Position numbers and translations under genes: made by a program
Part shown: positions 16,621-26,800 of the stretch, piece by piece
Position numbering within the stretch: the stretch's first letter is position 1
Layout of the letters: every line of letters begins with the position of its first letter
Notes under the pieces: generated by a model
Database searches by the model: none
What the model saw: the letters and a program-made list of their open reading frames with translations, nothing else
What the model was told of the DNA's origin: nothing
Origin: an uncultured Lachnospiraceae bacterium
GTDB lineage: Bacteria; Bacillota; Clostridia; Lachnospirales; Lachnospiraceae
NCBI GenBank assembly: GCA_910586355.1
Contig: CAJUHJ010000012.1
Coordinates: 1 to 64,000, forward strand
Length of the DNA stretch: 64,000 nucleotides
Direction: 5' to 3'

Positions 16621-18357
16621 TTATAGTAATTTCTTTACCAAATCCAGCATTGCAGCGCCCAAAACATTTACCTTTTCTTTTGCATCCTCAAGCGAAATGC
16701 CTTTTACGCCAATATAGAATTTCACTTTTGGCTCTGTTCCCGACGGGCGCACGCATACCCAGGCATCTTCTGTCAATTCATAGTATAAGACGTTTGATTT
16801 GGGAAGATTTGTCGGCCGCGTCTCTTTTGTCTTTCTATCTGTTATCGTATCAGCCTGATAATCCCTGACTGCCAGCACTTCATACTCTCCAATCGATGAC
16901 GGCGGATTTTTTCTCAGGGATGCCAGTATATTCTGAATCTTTTCTAAACCTTCAATCCCCTTTAACGTAATTGATTCGACATGGTCAAGATAATATCCGT
17001 AACGCTCATAAATATCGAGCATTGCATCCCAAAGTGTCTTCCCCTTTGTTTTGTAATAGGCGGCAGCTTCACACAAAAACATCGTCGCTGCGACAGCATC
17101 CTTATCCCTTGCATAAGTACCCGGCAGACATCCATAACTTTCTTCCATACCGAATAAATAGGTTCCTTTCCCAGTCTGTTCAAACTTAAGCATCTGCTTT
17201 CCGATAAACTTAAAACCGGTCAATACTTCAATTAATGCAACGCCATAATAACGTGCAATGGCGTCGGCCAGATTTGTCGTTACGATGGAACGGATAAACG
17301 CGCCGTCTTCTGGCAGGCTTCCTTTTACCGCTTTTGTCTGTCCAATAATATATTCTCCAATCAGGCAGCCGGACATGTTGCCTGTCAGCATATGATATTC
17401 ACCCGTTTTTTGGTCTTTGACATATACCCCCAGACGGTCGGCGTCCGGATCTGTCGCCAGTACAAGGTCTGCATCTACTTTTTTGGCAAGCGCAAGCGCA
17501 AGTTCATAAGCGTCGCCGGCTTCCGGATTCGGATACCCAACCGTCGGAAAATCCCCGTCCGGCAGTTCCTGCTCTTTTACAACAAACACATGCTCAAATC
17601 CTAATTCTTTTAAAATCGTACGTACCGGGATGTTTCCAGTTCCATGCAAAGGCGTATAAACAATTTTTAAGGTATCTTTTACTGCATCAATTGCATCCTG
17701 ATGAATCACAAGTTTTTTAATTTCTTCCATGTAAGAACGGTCAATCTCTTCCCCGATTGTCTCATAAAGGCCGCTTTCTTTCGCTTTTGCTTTGTCCATC
17801 GTAAGCACATCGGCGTAATCGGTTACAGCCTTCACTTCGTCCATAATTCCTTTATCGTGAGGCGGGGTAATCTGCGCGCCGTCTTCCCAATATACCTTAT
17901 AGCCGTTATATTCCGCCGGGTTATGGCTTGCTGTAATGTTAATGCCGGCAGTGCAGTTTAATTTCCTTACTGCATAGGATAATTCCGGCGTCGGCCTTAA
18001 CGACTCAAACACATATGCCTTAATTCCATTTGCTGCAAGACACAGCGCGGCTTCATCTGCAAATTTAGGAGACATTCTTCTGGAATCATATGCAATTGCA
18101 ACGCCTCTTTCTTTCGCATTGACTTTTTTGATGTAATTTGCAAGTCCCTGCGTCGCTTTTCTGACTGTATAAATATTCATACGGTTTGTCCCAGCGCCAA
18201 TCACTCCGCGCAGACCAGCCGTTCCAAACTCCAACTCCGTATAAAACCGGTCCTCTATCTCTTTTTCGTCCCCTTCAATCCCTTTTAATTCAGCCTTAAT
18301 GTCTCCATCAAAGTAAGGATTATTTAACCACTCCTTATACATTTCTTTGTAACTCAT
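16621..18357 (-). CDS. Phosphoglucomutase/phosphomannomutase (alpha-phosphohexomutase)
   Basis: Interconverts hexose 1- and 6-phosphates, feeding glycolysis, glycogen and cell-wall sugar nucleotides. The active-site serine loop TASHNPAEYNGYK, the metal-binding loop TDPDADRLG and the sugar-binding loop GMEESYG are all present, as is the C-terminal phosphate-binding RPSGTEPKVKFY. The 578-residue length fits the PgcA-type two-specificity mutases of Firmicutes. AGGAGGAGG precedes the ATG at 18357. It starts 18 bases after the PEGA lipoprotein, so they are probably cotranscribed. Confidence 0.95.
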   Translation of the reverse strand: MSYKEMYKEWLNNPYFDGDIKAELKGIEGDEKEIEDRFYTELEFGTAGLRGVIGAGTNRMNIYTVRKATQGLANYIKKVNAKERGVAIAYDSRRMSPKFADEAALCLAANGIKAYVFESLRPTPELSYAVRKLNCTAGINITASHNPAEYNGYKVYWEDGAQITPPHDKGIMDEVKAVTDYADVLTMDKAKAKESGLYETIGEEIDRSYMEEIKKLVIHQDAIDAVKDTLKIVYTPLHGTGNIPVRTILKELGFEHVFVVKEQELPDGDFPTVGYPNPEAGDAYELALALAKKVDADLVLATDPDADRLGVYVKDQKTGEYHMLTGNMSGCLIGEYIIGQTKAVKGSLPEDGAFIRSIVTTNLADAIARYYGVALIEVLTGFKFIGKQMLKFEQTGKGTYLFGMEESYGCLPGTYARDKDAVAATMFLCEAAAYYKTKGKTLWDAMLDIYERYGYYLDHVESITLKGIEGLEKIQNILASLRKNPPSSIGEYEVLAVRDYQADTITDRKTKETRPTNLPKSNVLYYELTEDAWVCVRPSGTEPKVKFYIGVKGISLEDAKEKVNVLGAAMLDLVKKLL

Positions 18358-18375
18358 TCTTTTCCTCCTCCTGTT

Positions 18376-19746
18376 TTATTGATCTCTCAAATCATCGTAA
18401 TTGTTTCCCGATGATGAGTTGTTATTGTTGTCCGTATTGTTAGTATTGCTGTTGTTATTCGTCTTATTCATTGACTTTAACAAATCATATAATGTCGTCA
18501 AATAGTCCTGTGACGAATTATTATTATTTGAATTATTATTGTTATTACTATTGTTATTGTTGTTGTTATTGCTGTTGTTATTGTTGTTGTTATTGTTGTT
18601 GTTACTGCTGTTGTTATTGTTGTTGTTATTGCTGTTGTTATTTGTGTTATTGTTGTTTGTATTTTGATTGCTGTCCGGCTGCGTTTCAGATGAACCTGCC
18701 GAAGATGCAGTCAGTGCAATTTCAATTTCAGCTTCTTTTGAATTTACCACCAATTTCTTTGAAATCGTATCATATCCTTCTGCGGCTACGGAAATTGTAT
18801 GCACCCCATACGTCAATTCCACTGGGGCGGAATAATCTGCATGTTTGCCGTCAATCAAAAGAACTGCGCCTTCTACTCCTACCTGGAACGTAATTTTACA
18901 AATCTGAGGGCCTTCTCCCTTTAGTTCATCTAAATTTAAACTTGTCGTTTTATCCCTTTCAATTACGACTTCTTTGCTGCCGCCGTATCCGTTGTTGGCG
19001 ACTGTAACAAGATGCGTTCCTTCCGGCACTTCGATTTTAATTCCTTTGCTGACTTCTTCAAAGATTTTTTCGCCGACACAGATAAAACTTCCTTCAAACA
19101 ATTTTGTATTTGCCAACGTCAGATAGCCGTGTCCTTTCGTGACTGCCACAGAAAGAATCTGCTTTTCTTTTCCAATTGCACGCAGCACGTCTTCTTCTCC
19201 TAAATCTGTAAAGTCAACCGTTGTATCGCCTGAAAACAATTTCATACCCGGATCATACGAATATATGGTCTGTCCAATTGTGAGCGCATGCCTGTCTGTA
19301 TCAATAGAATAATTTACAATATTTTCCTGTACCCAAACATCAGACGATAATTGTACCTTTGTCAATTTTTGTTCCTTATCTGATATTTGAAGTTCCACAA
19401 CCTCTCCCGCAGTAAAAGAACTAATCGACTTTGTATCGCCATATTTATCCAAAAACTGCGTGCCGGTATCATAGACGTACTGGGACAGCCTTCCATTCCT
19501 CGCCTTTTCAAAATCCGCCGTTTTCTGTTCGACGTCAATATTCCTTAAAATATATAATTCGGATTCAGATACCATCTCTTTTGCCTGTGTATCAGCTTCT
19601 TCTTTGAGCTTTTCTGTCTGGTTCTCTTTTCCGGTTCCTCTCCGGCGCATGATAATATCTCTGTCAGACGATTTTCCGCAGGCGCCCAATGACAAAACGG
19701 CAATGACCGCAATCACAATTAAAATACTATTCTTTCGTATTCTCAT
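18376..19746 (-). CDS. PEGA-domain lipoprotein with poly-asparagine tail
   Basis: The N-terminus MRIRKNSILIVIAVIAVLSLGACGK is a lipoprotein signal with lipobox LGAC, so the mature protein is anchored outside the membrane. A linker of about 100 residues leads to a beta-rich region, then PEGA-like units around 225-280 and 285-340 (PEGTHLVTVANNGYGG; YGVHTISVAAEGYD). The last 100 residues are mostly Asn, broken by Ser and Thr. A GTG (19761) and an ATG (19758) lie upstream, but GGAG six bases before the ATG at 19746 marks the likely start (456 residues). PEGA domains occur in surface proteins and in Ser/Thr-kinase substrates; the precise role is unknown. Confidence 0.85.
   Translation of the reverse strand: MRIRKNSILIVIAVIAVLSLGACGKSSDRDIIMRRRGTGKENQTEKLKEEADTQAKEMVSESELYILRNIDVEQKTADFEKARNGRLSQYVYDTGTQFLDKYGDTKSISSFTAGEVVELQISDKEQKLTKVQLSSDVWVQENIVNYSIDTDRHALTIGQTIYSYDPGMKLFSGDTTVDFTDLGEEDVLRAIGKEKQILSVAVTKGHGYLTLANTKLFEGSFICVGEKIFEEVSKGIKIEVPEGTHLVTVANNGYGGSKEVVIERDKTTSLNLDELKGEGPQICKITFQVGVEGAVLLIDGKHADYSAPVELTYGVHTISVAAEGYDTISKKLVVNSKEAEIEIALTASSAGSSETQPDSNQNTNNNNTNNNSNNNNNNNSSNNNNNNNNNNSNNNNNNNSNNNNNSNNNNSSQDYLTTLYDLLKSMNKTNNNSNTNNTDNNNNSSSGNNYDDLRDQ
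18517..18666 (-). repeat. AAT/AAC microsatellite encoding the poly-Asn tract
   Basis: About 150 bases of near-perfect trinucleotide repeat (plus-strand gtt/att) encode roughly 45 Asn with scattered Ser and Thr. Mixed AAC/AAT codons give some protection against slippage, but runs such as repeated GTTATTGTT are still 9-18 bases long. Confidence 0.85.
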
Positions 19747-19800
19747 ATTTTTCTCCATCACTCCATTTCAATCTGTCTAAAGCATTATAACATACCTTTT

Positions 19801-20799
19801 TCAATTTGTGAAATGATACAGTAGTTTTAAAAATTGTTCTCTCTGCGGTTCCTGTTCGATTACTTTTTCTAATTTTTCAATATCCCGTCCAGAAATCCAT
19901 GATTTTCTGGAACTGCAGTAATGGTTTGCAATTTTCCAGTATTTCTTGGGATACGCAAGACGCAGATAAAGCTGTTCTAATTCTTCCGGCAGTAATTTCC
20001 GTATACTGTCATATGTAGTAATCATCTCTATGCCAAGCCCCGTATTCCAATTATATTTTTCCAAAATTTTACGCATAAAATTGGCAAGATCCTGTACCAA
20101 AATATCATACGACATTTTCTCAAAGTTAAGCAGCGCCCATTCTCCCTGAGAATACAGCACATTATGCTGGTTATAGTCTCCATGGATCAATCCCCACATC
20201 TGCTGTTTTTGGGGCTCCCCAAGTCTTTCTAACTGGCTCTTTAACTGCTCTGTCACTGCTTTTGCCTGCTCCTGGTAGTTTACGTATACTTTCATAAAGA
20301 GCAGTTCAAACTGATTTTTTTTGTTCTTGTTGCGGATATAATTTTTTACTTTATTCAGTTCTCTGTTGTGACGCTCATATTCATTTAAAAGGCTATTCGA
20401 ATCTGCTTTTAAAAACTCTGGAATTTCTTTTTGATAACGTTTTGTCAGACTGTGCAGCTTTGCCAAAAGCGAAACTGCCGATAAAATATCATCTCTGCTT
20501 TTTACGTCACATTCCCTGCCCAAATACCAGTTTTTCAACAGATAGAAACTGTCCCCTATCTCATCTTTTGCAAGAACTTCTCCATCTTTTGCCGGAAAAA
20601 TCGTCTCAGATGTAAATCCCTGTTCATATAAAAAATTTAAAATGTCATATAAAAATACTGCTCGCTCCTTCGAGCCCCGAAATTGACGTAAAAGCATGGT
20701 ACCTTTGTCTGTATCACAGTTCAGGGCTCCGCGTCCTTTTGCTGTGCTTCTAATTTCCACTTCATATTGTTCTAGAATTTCTTCTTCCCGATTATACAC
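19801..20799 (-). CDS. CotS-family spore coat kinase-like protein
   Basis: Aminoglycoside-phosphotransferase fold protein of about 332 residues, the family that includes Bacillus CotS, CotI and YsxE. The catalytic-loop motif HGDYNQHN is clear. The following strand reads ALLNFEK, with Asn where most kinases place the Mg-binding Asp. The frame opens at TTG 20802, but GGAGGGG is better spaced for the adjacent GTG at 20799. In other spore formers these proteins act in outer coat assembly; the substrate here is unknown. It lies 83 bases after cca and 54 bases before the lipoprotein start. Confidence 0.8.
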   Translation of the reverse strand: MYNREEEILEQYEVEIRSTAKGRGALNCDTDKGTMLLRQFRGSKERAVFLYDILNFLYEQGFTSETIFPAKDGEVLAKDEIGDSFYLLKNWYLGRECDVKSRDDILSAVSLLAKLHSLTKRYQKEIPEFLKADSNSLLNEYERHNRELNKVKNYIRNKNKKNQFELLFMKVYVNYQEQAKAVTEQLKSQLERLGEPQKQQMWGLIHGDYNQHNVLYSQGEWALLNFEKMSYDILVQDLANFMRKILEKYNWNTGLGIEMITTYDSIRKLLPEELEQLYLRLAYPKKYWKIANHYCSSRKSWISGRDIEKLEKVIEQEPQREQFLKLLYHFTN

Positions 20800-20885
20800 C
20801 AAAACCCCTCCATATGATTCTTTTCCACTTCATCTACTGTTTCCGTAACTCCGTGTCTTTTAAACATATGAAAAGAGTTTTCATT

Positions 20886-22211
20886 TTATGCTCTATTGAT
20901 TTGCGCCAAAAGATATTCTTTTGTATTCCTGGAAGGATCTTCCAAAACAATTTCCAGTAATTCTTTTAACATTTGTCCAAGCTTTGGCCCCGGCTGTATG
21001 CCAACAGCAATCAAATCTCCCCCGTTTACTGCAAGTTGTTTTAACGTCAAACATTGCCCGGCTTCTACAATTTCATGGTAATATGCTTCATACTGCTTTA
21101 AATATTCTAACTTCTGCAAACGCCCATACTCGCTTTGCGCCAATATATCTGCCCGTTTCAAAGCGAAAATCGCCGGATATGCGTCAATTCCAATACGCAC
21201 AACCGCCCTGCGGACGCCTTGATGCGTTAAAGGAGGATTATCGTCATGGCCCGCTATCAGACGACAGACTTTTTCTATTGTATCGTTATCAAATTTCAAT
21301 CGGCGCAGAATCTTTTTTGCCATCTTGCTGCCATATCCTGGATGGCCATGGAAATGATGGACGCCGTCGTCGTCTGTTGTCTGGCAGACAGGCTTTGCTA
21401 TATCATGCAGCAAAACAGAAAGACGCAGAACTTTATCTGATTCCACATAACATAACGCGTTAAGCGTATGCTCCCCGACAGAATAGATATGATGCGGGTT
21501 ATTCTGTTCTGTCAGCATCATAGCGTTAAACTCCGGAAGAATTACATTTGTAATCCCCGTCTGATACAATGTGCGCATTTCTTCCGGATGACCGGAGACC
21601 AAAAGGCTCACCAGTTCTGTGCAAATCCTCTCTGCACTGATACGTTTTAAATCAGGCGACATCTCACAAATTGCCGCATACGTATCCTCTTCTATGGAAA
21701 AACCAAGCTGCGCTGCAAACCGTACCGCACGCATCATACGAAGTGCATCTTCTTTGAATCTCTGGCGCGCTTCCCCTACGCATCGGATGATTCTGCGTTT
21801 TAAGTCTCCAATTCCGTCAAAAGCATCTACCAGTCCGTCAATATGATTGTATGCCATTGCATTTATCGTAAAATCCCGCCGTTTTAAATCTTCCAAAAGA
21901 TTCGGTGTAAACGTCACTTCTTTTGGATGGCGGGAATCTTCGTATTTGCCGTCAATCCGGTATGTCGTGACTTCAAAACCTTCCCGCCCAATAACAACAG
22001 TGACTGTTCCATGTTCGATTCCAGTATCAATTGTTTTTTGAAACAATGATTTTACTTCATCTGGTTTCGCAGAAGTTGTAATATCCCAGTCTTTCGGCTC
22101 TTTGCCCAACAGGCTGTCACGTATGCAGCCGCCTACTGCATACGCCTCAAATCCTGCCGACAGGAGTGTGTTAAGAATACTGCTTACTTTCTCCGGCAAT
22201 CCAATTTCCAT
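20886..22211 (-). CDS. cca: CCA tRNA nucleotidyltransferase
   Basis: Adds or repairs the 3' CCA of tRNAs. The poly(A)-polymerase-type head (about 15-145) has YAVGGCIRDSLLG and the catalytic DWD in PKDWDITTSAKP, followed by RRDFTINAMAYN. A C-terminal HD domain with LLHDIAKP and HFHGHPGYGSKMA is of the class that carries phosphohydrolase activity. Both tRNA genes in the window lack an encoded CCA, so the enzyme is needed for synthesis, not only repair. The ATG at 22211 has GGAGCGGATAA upstream and lies 20 bases after proS. Confidence 0.95.
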   Translation of the reverse strand: MEIGLPEKVSSILNTLLSAGFEAYAVGGCIRDSLLGKEPKDWDITTSAKPDEVKSLFQKTIDTGIEHGTVTVVIGREGFEVTTYRIDGKYEDSRHPKEVTFTPNLLEDLKRRDFTINAMAYNHIDGLVDAFDGIGDLKRRIIRCVGEARQRFKEDALRMMRAVRFAAQLGFSIEEDTYAAICEMSPDLKRISAERICTELVSLLVSGHPEEMRTLYQTGITNVILPEFNAMMLTEQNNPHHIYSVGEHTLNALCYVESDKVLRLSVLLHDIAKPVCQTTDDDGVHHFHGHPGYGSKMAKKILRRLKFDNDTIEKVCRLIAGHDDNPPLTHQGVRRAVVRIGIDAYPAIFALKRADILAQSEYGRLQKLEYLKQYEAYYHEIVEAGQCLTLKQLAVNGGDLIAVGIQPGPKLGQMLKELLEIVLEDPSRNTKEYLLAQINRA

Positions 22212-22231
22212 GTTATCCGCTCCATCCTAAT

Positions 22232-23674
22232 CTAATACGCTTTTCCCCAATAAACTAATTTTTGGGCTGGTTTTCCGCAGCAGACGCAGACAGAAGAAAT
22301 CTTCTCCTGATCCTGAAACGGCATACAGCGGGCGGTTGCCGCGAAATCTTCTTTTACCTTGTCTTCACATTCCTGTTCCCCACACCACATACCGCGGACA
22401 AATCCTGGCTTATTTAAGATAATCTGTGTAAATTCTTCATAATTATGCGCATCATAAATATGTGCGTCTCTGTGCGTTTTTGCACGTTCAAACATGTCGT
22501 TTTGAATCTTTTCCAACAGCTCTTTTACCGCTGTCTCTAACTGTTCTAACAATACGATTGTCTTTTCTCTTGTATCCCGGCGTACTAAGACGCACTGACC
22601 TGCCTGCATATCTTTTGGCCCAATTTCAATACGAATTGGGATTCCGCGCATTTCCTGCTCTGAAAATTTCCATCCGGGGCTCTTTTCGGAATCGTCCAGT
22701 TTTACACGAACGCCTTCTTTTTTAAGACGCTCCTTTAACTCCATGGCTTTTTTTAGCACGCCTTCTTTCTGCTGCTGGACTGGTATCACCATTACTTGCA
22801 CCGGAGCTATTTGGGGCGGCAGGGCTAATCCGGAATCATCGCCGTGAACCATAATAATTGCCCCAATCAGCCGAGTTGTCACCCCCCAGGAAGTCTGGTG
22901 TACGTATTGTAATTTATTTTCCTTATCTGTATATTGAATTCCAAATGCTTTCGCAAATCCATCGCCAAAATTATGGCTGGTGCCAGACTGCAGCGCTTTC
23001 CCATCGTGCATTAACGCTTCAATCGTATATGTAGCGTTAGCTCCGGCAAACTTTTCTTTTTCTGTTTTTTTGCCGCGTACAACGGGCATTGCCAATATTT
23101 CTTCACAAAAATCGGCGTAAACATTCAGCATTTGTATCGTCCGATCTTCTGCTTCTTTCGCAGTAGCATGCGCCGTATGCCCTTCCTGCCATAAAAATTC
23201 CCTTGAACGTAAAAATGGGCGCGTTTCTTTTTCCCATCTTACCACAGAGCACCATTGATTGTAATTTTTTGGCAAATCCCGATAGGACTGAATATCATTT
23301 TTATAAAAATCACAAAACAGCGTTTCAGAAGTCGGACGGACGCAAAGCCTTTCCTGAAGCGGATTTAACCCTCCATGCGTCACCCACGCTACCTCCGGTG
23401 CAAATCCTTCCACATGATCTTTTTCTTTATTTAAAAGACTTTCCGGGATAAACATTGGCAGATAAACATTTTCTACTCCAGTTTCTTTAAACCTTCTGTC
23501 CAGCTCTTTTTGGATATTCTCCCAGATTGCATATCCGTCGGGTTTTAAAATCATACAGCCTTTTACGGAGGAATAATCAATTAATCCCGCCTTTTTTACT
23601 ACGTCTGTGTACCATTGTGCAAAATCCTCCTCCATAGAGGTAATGGCTTCTACTAGTTTCTTTTCTTTTGCCAT
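22232..23674 (-). CDS. proS: Prolyl-tRNA synthetase (short, archaeal/eukaryote-like type)
   Basis: Charges tRNA-Pro. Class II motif 2 (RWEKETRPFLRSREFLWQEG, about 146-165) and motif 3 (GLALPPQIAPVQ area) are present, as is the C-terminal domain ending in KLVYWGKAY with clustered cysteines (CVCCGKP). At 480 residues it lacks the editing insertion of the long bacterial form, so it is the ProS3 type common in clostridia. Its promoter has a short leader and no T-box. It is the first gene of a probable proS-cca-cotS-like-lipoprotein-mutase operon. Confidence 0.96.
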   Translation of the reverse strand: MAKEKKLVEAITSMEEDFAQWYTDVVKKAGLIDYSSVKGCMILKPDGYAIWENIQKELDRRFKETGVENVYLPMFIPESLLNKEKDHVEGFAPEVAWVTHGGLNPLQERLCVRPTSETLFCDFYKNDIQSYRDLPKNYNQWCSVVRWEKETRPFLRSREFLWQEGHTAHATAKEAEDRTIQMLNVYADFCEEILAMPVVRGKKTEKEKFAGANATYTIEALMHDGKALQSGTSHNFGDGFAKAFGIQYTDKENKLQYVHQTSWGVTTRLIGAIIMVHGDDSGLALPPQIAPVQVMVIPVQQQKEGVLKKAMELKERLKKEGVRVKLDDSEKSPGWKFSEQEMRGIPIRIEIGPKDMQAGQCVLVRRDTREKTIVLLEQLETAVKELLEKIQNDMFERAKTHRDAHIYDAHNYEEFTQIILNKPGFVRGMWCGEQECEDKVKEDFAATARCMPFQDQEKISSVCVCCGKPAQKLVYWGKAY

Positions 23675-23730
23675 GTGTCTGTTTTCCTTTCTGCTCTTTC
23701 CTATCTTAATTTTTCTGTGTATTGAAAATA

Positions 23731-23760
23731 ATTGTAGACTGTGACATTTTAATTTGTCAA
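23731..23760 (-). promoter_or_regulatory. Sigma-A promoter of proS
   Basis: TTGACA (23760-23755), 18-bp spacer, TACAAT (23736-23731) on the minus strand; about 50 bases of leader to the ATG. Confidence 0.75.
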
Positions 23761-23787
23761 GTTTTTTCTAAATCATTTTCATATCAC

Positions 23788-23820
23788 AAAAAGGGACGCC
23801 CCACCAGCGGACGCCCCTTT
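23788..23820 (-). terminator. Terminator of the giant SGNH/sialidase-like gene
   Basis: A 12-bp stem with G-U wobbles (AAAGGGGCGTCC against GGGGCGTCCCTTT) is followed by TTTTT in the minus direction, 22 bases after the stop codon at 23843. Confidence 0.85.
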
Positions 23821-23842
23821 ACTTGATTTTTTCCTGCAGTTT

Positions 23843-26800
23843 CTACTTCTTAATCTTTAACTTTTTAGAAGTTGTAAATCCAGTGTATCCTTGTTTTGTT
23901 TTTACTACGATTCTGTAATAATAGGTTTTCCCTTTCTTTACTTTTTTATCTGTATAAGACAGTTTGTTCTTCTTTAATGCCTTTACTTTCACATAACCGC
24001 TGTCTTTTTGAGTAGAACGGTAAATGATGTACTGCTTTGCATTTTTCACTTTTTTCCAGGAAAGAACCGCTTTTTTCTTTGCGCTCTTTACTTTTACTTT
24101 CTTGACGGATGCCGCCAGAGTAATGCTCTTTGCCGCTCCTTTTGCGCTTGCTGTATATTTTGAAGAAGATGGGTTTGCGACTGCATAATAGCTCATCTGT
24201 TTCTTGCTGACAGGATTCTCGTCATATGCCACGCCTGCCGCGTCTGTTTTCCCGATTTCTATTACTGCTCCTCCAATCACCCGGTATACCGTGTACGAAG
24301 CTGCATTTGCCACCTTTTGTACTGTAACTTTCACACCCAGCCTGCTCTTTTCAGCAACAAAACTTAGCGAAGAAATGGCTGGGGCTTTTAAAGGCGTTTT
24401 CGCCGCCTGTTTTTTCACAAGTCCACGATATGCCGATTCCAGCTGTTTTTGCAGCGTTGTTAATTGTGCCGCATCTGTCGTGCTCTTTAATGCGTTTTGT
24501 GCCTTTTGGTATGCATCCGAAAATTTCTTCCATGAAGCGTCCGTATAGTTGGCCTTATCCTTTGTATAAATGTTTTTATAGCTCGTAAGCACTCCATTCA
24601 ACGCCTTCTTTGCAGCTTCCAGTTTTGCATCTACTGTTGGCGCCGGCTTTTCTTTCAAAGCTGCTTGTGATTCATTTAGCTCTTTTAACAGTTCATTCAG
24701 CGTATCTTTCTCCTGCTCATTGTTCTCTAACGCTTCCTTTACTGCCAGATATGCTGCCTGAAACCGTTTCCAGGTATCTGCGGTATAGTTTGCTCCGCTT
24801 CCACTGAATAGTTCTTTATATTCTTCCAATTTTTTCAGCATATCCTCTTGCAGCGCTTCCACTTCCGGGTCCACAGGCGTTACGGGATCTTTGTCGTTTA
24901 ACGCTTTATATGCGTCTTTTAATTCCTTTAGCAGTTCTTTGAGGACTTCTAAATCCGTCTCATCCTCTTTCACCGCTTCCATTGCTGCATAATATGAATT
25001 TTCAAACCGGATCCATGCGGCCGCCTTATAACCTTCTGCCGACCCCTCATAAACTTCTTGATATTCTTCCAGTTTCTCTTCGATTTGCGCTATGACATCT
25101 TCTACCTCAGGATCCACCGGAGTATGTTGCTTCAAGTCGCTGTATGCCTGGTTTAGTGCATCGCGAAGCTGCTCTAATACTGACTTATCCATTTCACCGT
25201 TATCCAATGCATCTTTTACTGCTTTGTATGCCTGGCGGAAGGTCTCCCACTTCACTGCATCGTACTCGCTGCCGTCTCCTTCGTAGATTGGCTTATACTC
25301 GTTGAGCTTTCCTTCTAATACCGTTATCAGGATTTCTACGTCAGGGTCGACAAGTTCCTCTCCCGTCAAGTCACTGTATGCCTGGTTCAGCGCTTCCAAT
25401 AGCTGCCCTAACGTCTCCTTATCGTACTCTCCGCCATCCAATGCATCTTTGACTGCTTTGTATGCCTGGCGGAAGGCCTCCCACTTCACTGTATCGTACT
25501 CGCCGCCGTCTCCCTCGTAGATTGGTTTGTAGGTGTTTAGTTTGCCTTCTAACACTGTTATCAAAGCTTCTAATTCCGGATCAACCGGATTCTCATCGTC
25601 TGTCAAATCGTCATATGCCTGATAAAACGCTGTGCGAAGCTGCTCTAACACCGTCTTATCCGTTTCGCCGCCATCTAACGCATCTTTTACCGCTTTGTAT
25701 GCCTGGCGGAAGGCCTGCCAGTTCGTTGTATCATACCCGCTGCCGTCTCCTTCATAGATTGGTTTGTATTCTCTCAGCTTGCCTTCCAACTCTGACCTTA
25801 AGGCCTCTACTTCTGGATCGACAACAGGCCCTGGGTTCTTCTCCGTCAGCCCTTCCCTTGCTTCTTTCAGTTCTGCCAGAAGAGACGTCAGCTGATTGAC
25901 ATCTTTGTTTCCCGCTTCTAATGCTGCCTGAGCGTCCTCATACGCCCCTTGAAATGCTTCCCATGTCTCTGTTGTGTAATCCGAACCGCCGGATTCTAGC
26001 AATGCTTTATATTCATCCAGCTTAGACTCTAGTTCCTGGATTAACTCTATCACATCTACATCGGAAGGCGTCTGGCTAATCAGTTTTAATTCTTCTTCTG
26101 TATAGGATTCCCCCGTTACAGTGATAAAAGAAATTTTTCCTTCAAACGCCGGCATTCTGCTGCCGTCTAAATTGTTCTGGCTCGCATAAATTCCTCCGCC
26201 AATTGCAAAATGATTGATAACATTCTGAGGATTAACGTTAAACCATGACTGCCAGCCGTCTTGCCAATGAGCGCTTGAAAATATATTATCACTGCCGTCT
26301 ATACTGATTAATATCTGATTTTGATAATCCGCTTTTGTAGTATCAAAACTAATCGCCGCCGTATGCCACTGCTCAGACGTCCACTCGGATGGAGTTGTAT
26401 AGTTAGCAGTCAGACCCGCCCTGCTTGTTCTAAAAATTCCTCTGAAATCTTTTCTTGTTTTGCCTTCTGCTGTATTAATGCCAAAGCACATAGAATTGTT
26501 ATCGGGTTTACTATCCACAAGCTCATTTGTGCCTGCTCCGAAAATCAATGCGCTCGACTGCGCTGTACGGAAACGGAATATAATTGTACCTCCCGTGCTG
26601 TGTTCCCTTAAATAATTGAGCACGCCAAGATATTTTCCCTCATTATACCAGTCTCCATTTTCATCTGCAAAATCAACATATGTCCCATTACCAAATGATA
26701 CTCCGGAAAGGTCCACATCCAGCGCCGATCCATCCTCTGCAAAGGCTTTTTTTGCTTCTGCGCGGACTTTCTTTAAACTCATTACATCTTTTACCGTAAT

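Noticed and set aside
18471..18893. Plus-strand frame with a Cys-Tyr repeat
   Set aside because: It is the antisense reading of the poly-Asn microsatellite; the CYCC pattern is just the complement of AAT/AAC repeats.
20768..20863. Minus-strand 31-codon frame starting MFKRHGVTE between cca and the CotS-like gene
   Set aside because: It has no ribosome site and overlaps the ribosome site and start of the CotS-like gene; probably chance.
23675..23760. T-box leader for proS
   Set aside because: The distance from promoter to ATG is only about 50 bases and contains no T-box sequence or specifier stem.
25095..25800. CRISPR array or other spaced direct repeats
   Set aside because: The periodic repeats are long (about 235 bp), in frame and encode FIVAR domains; there are no short identical repeats with unique spacers and no cas genes.
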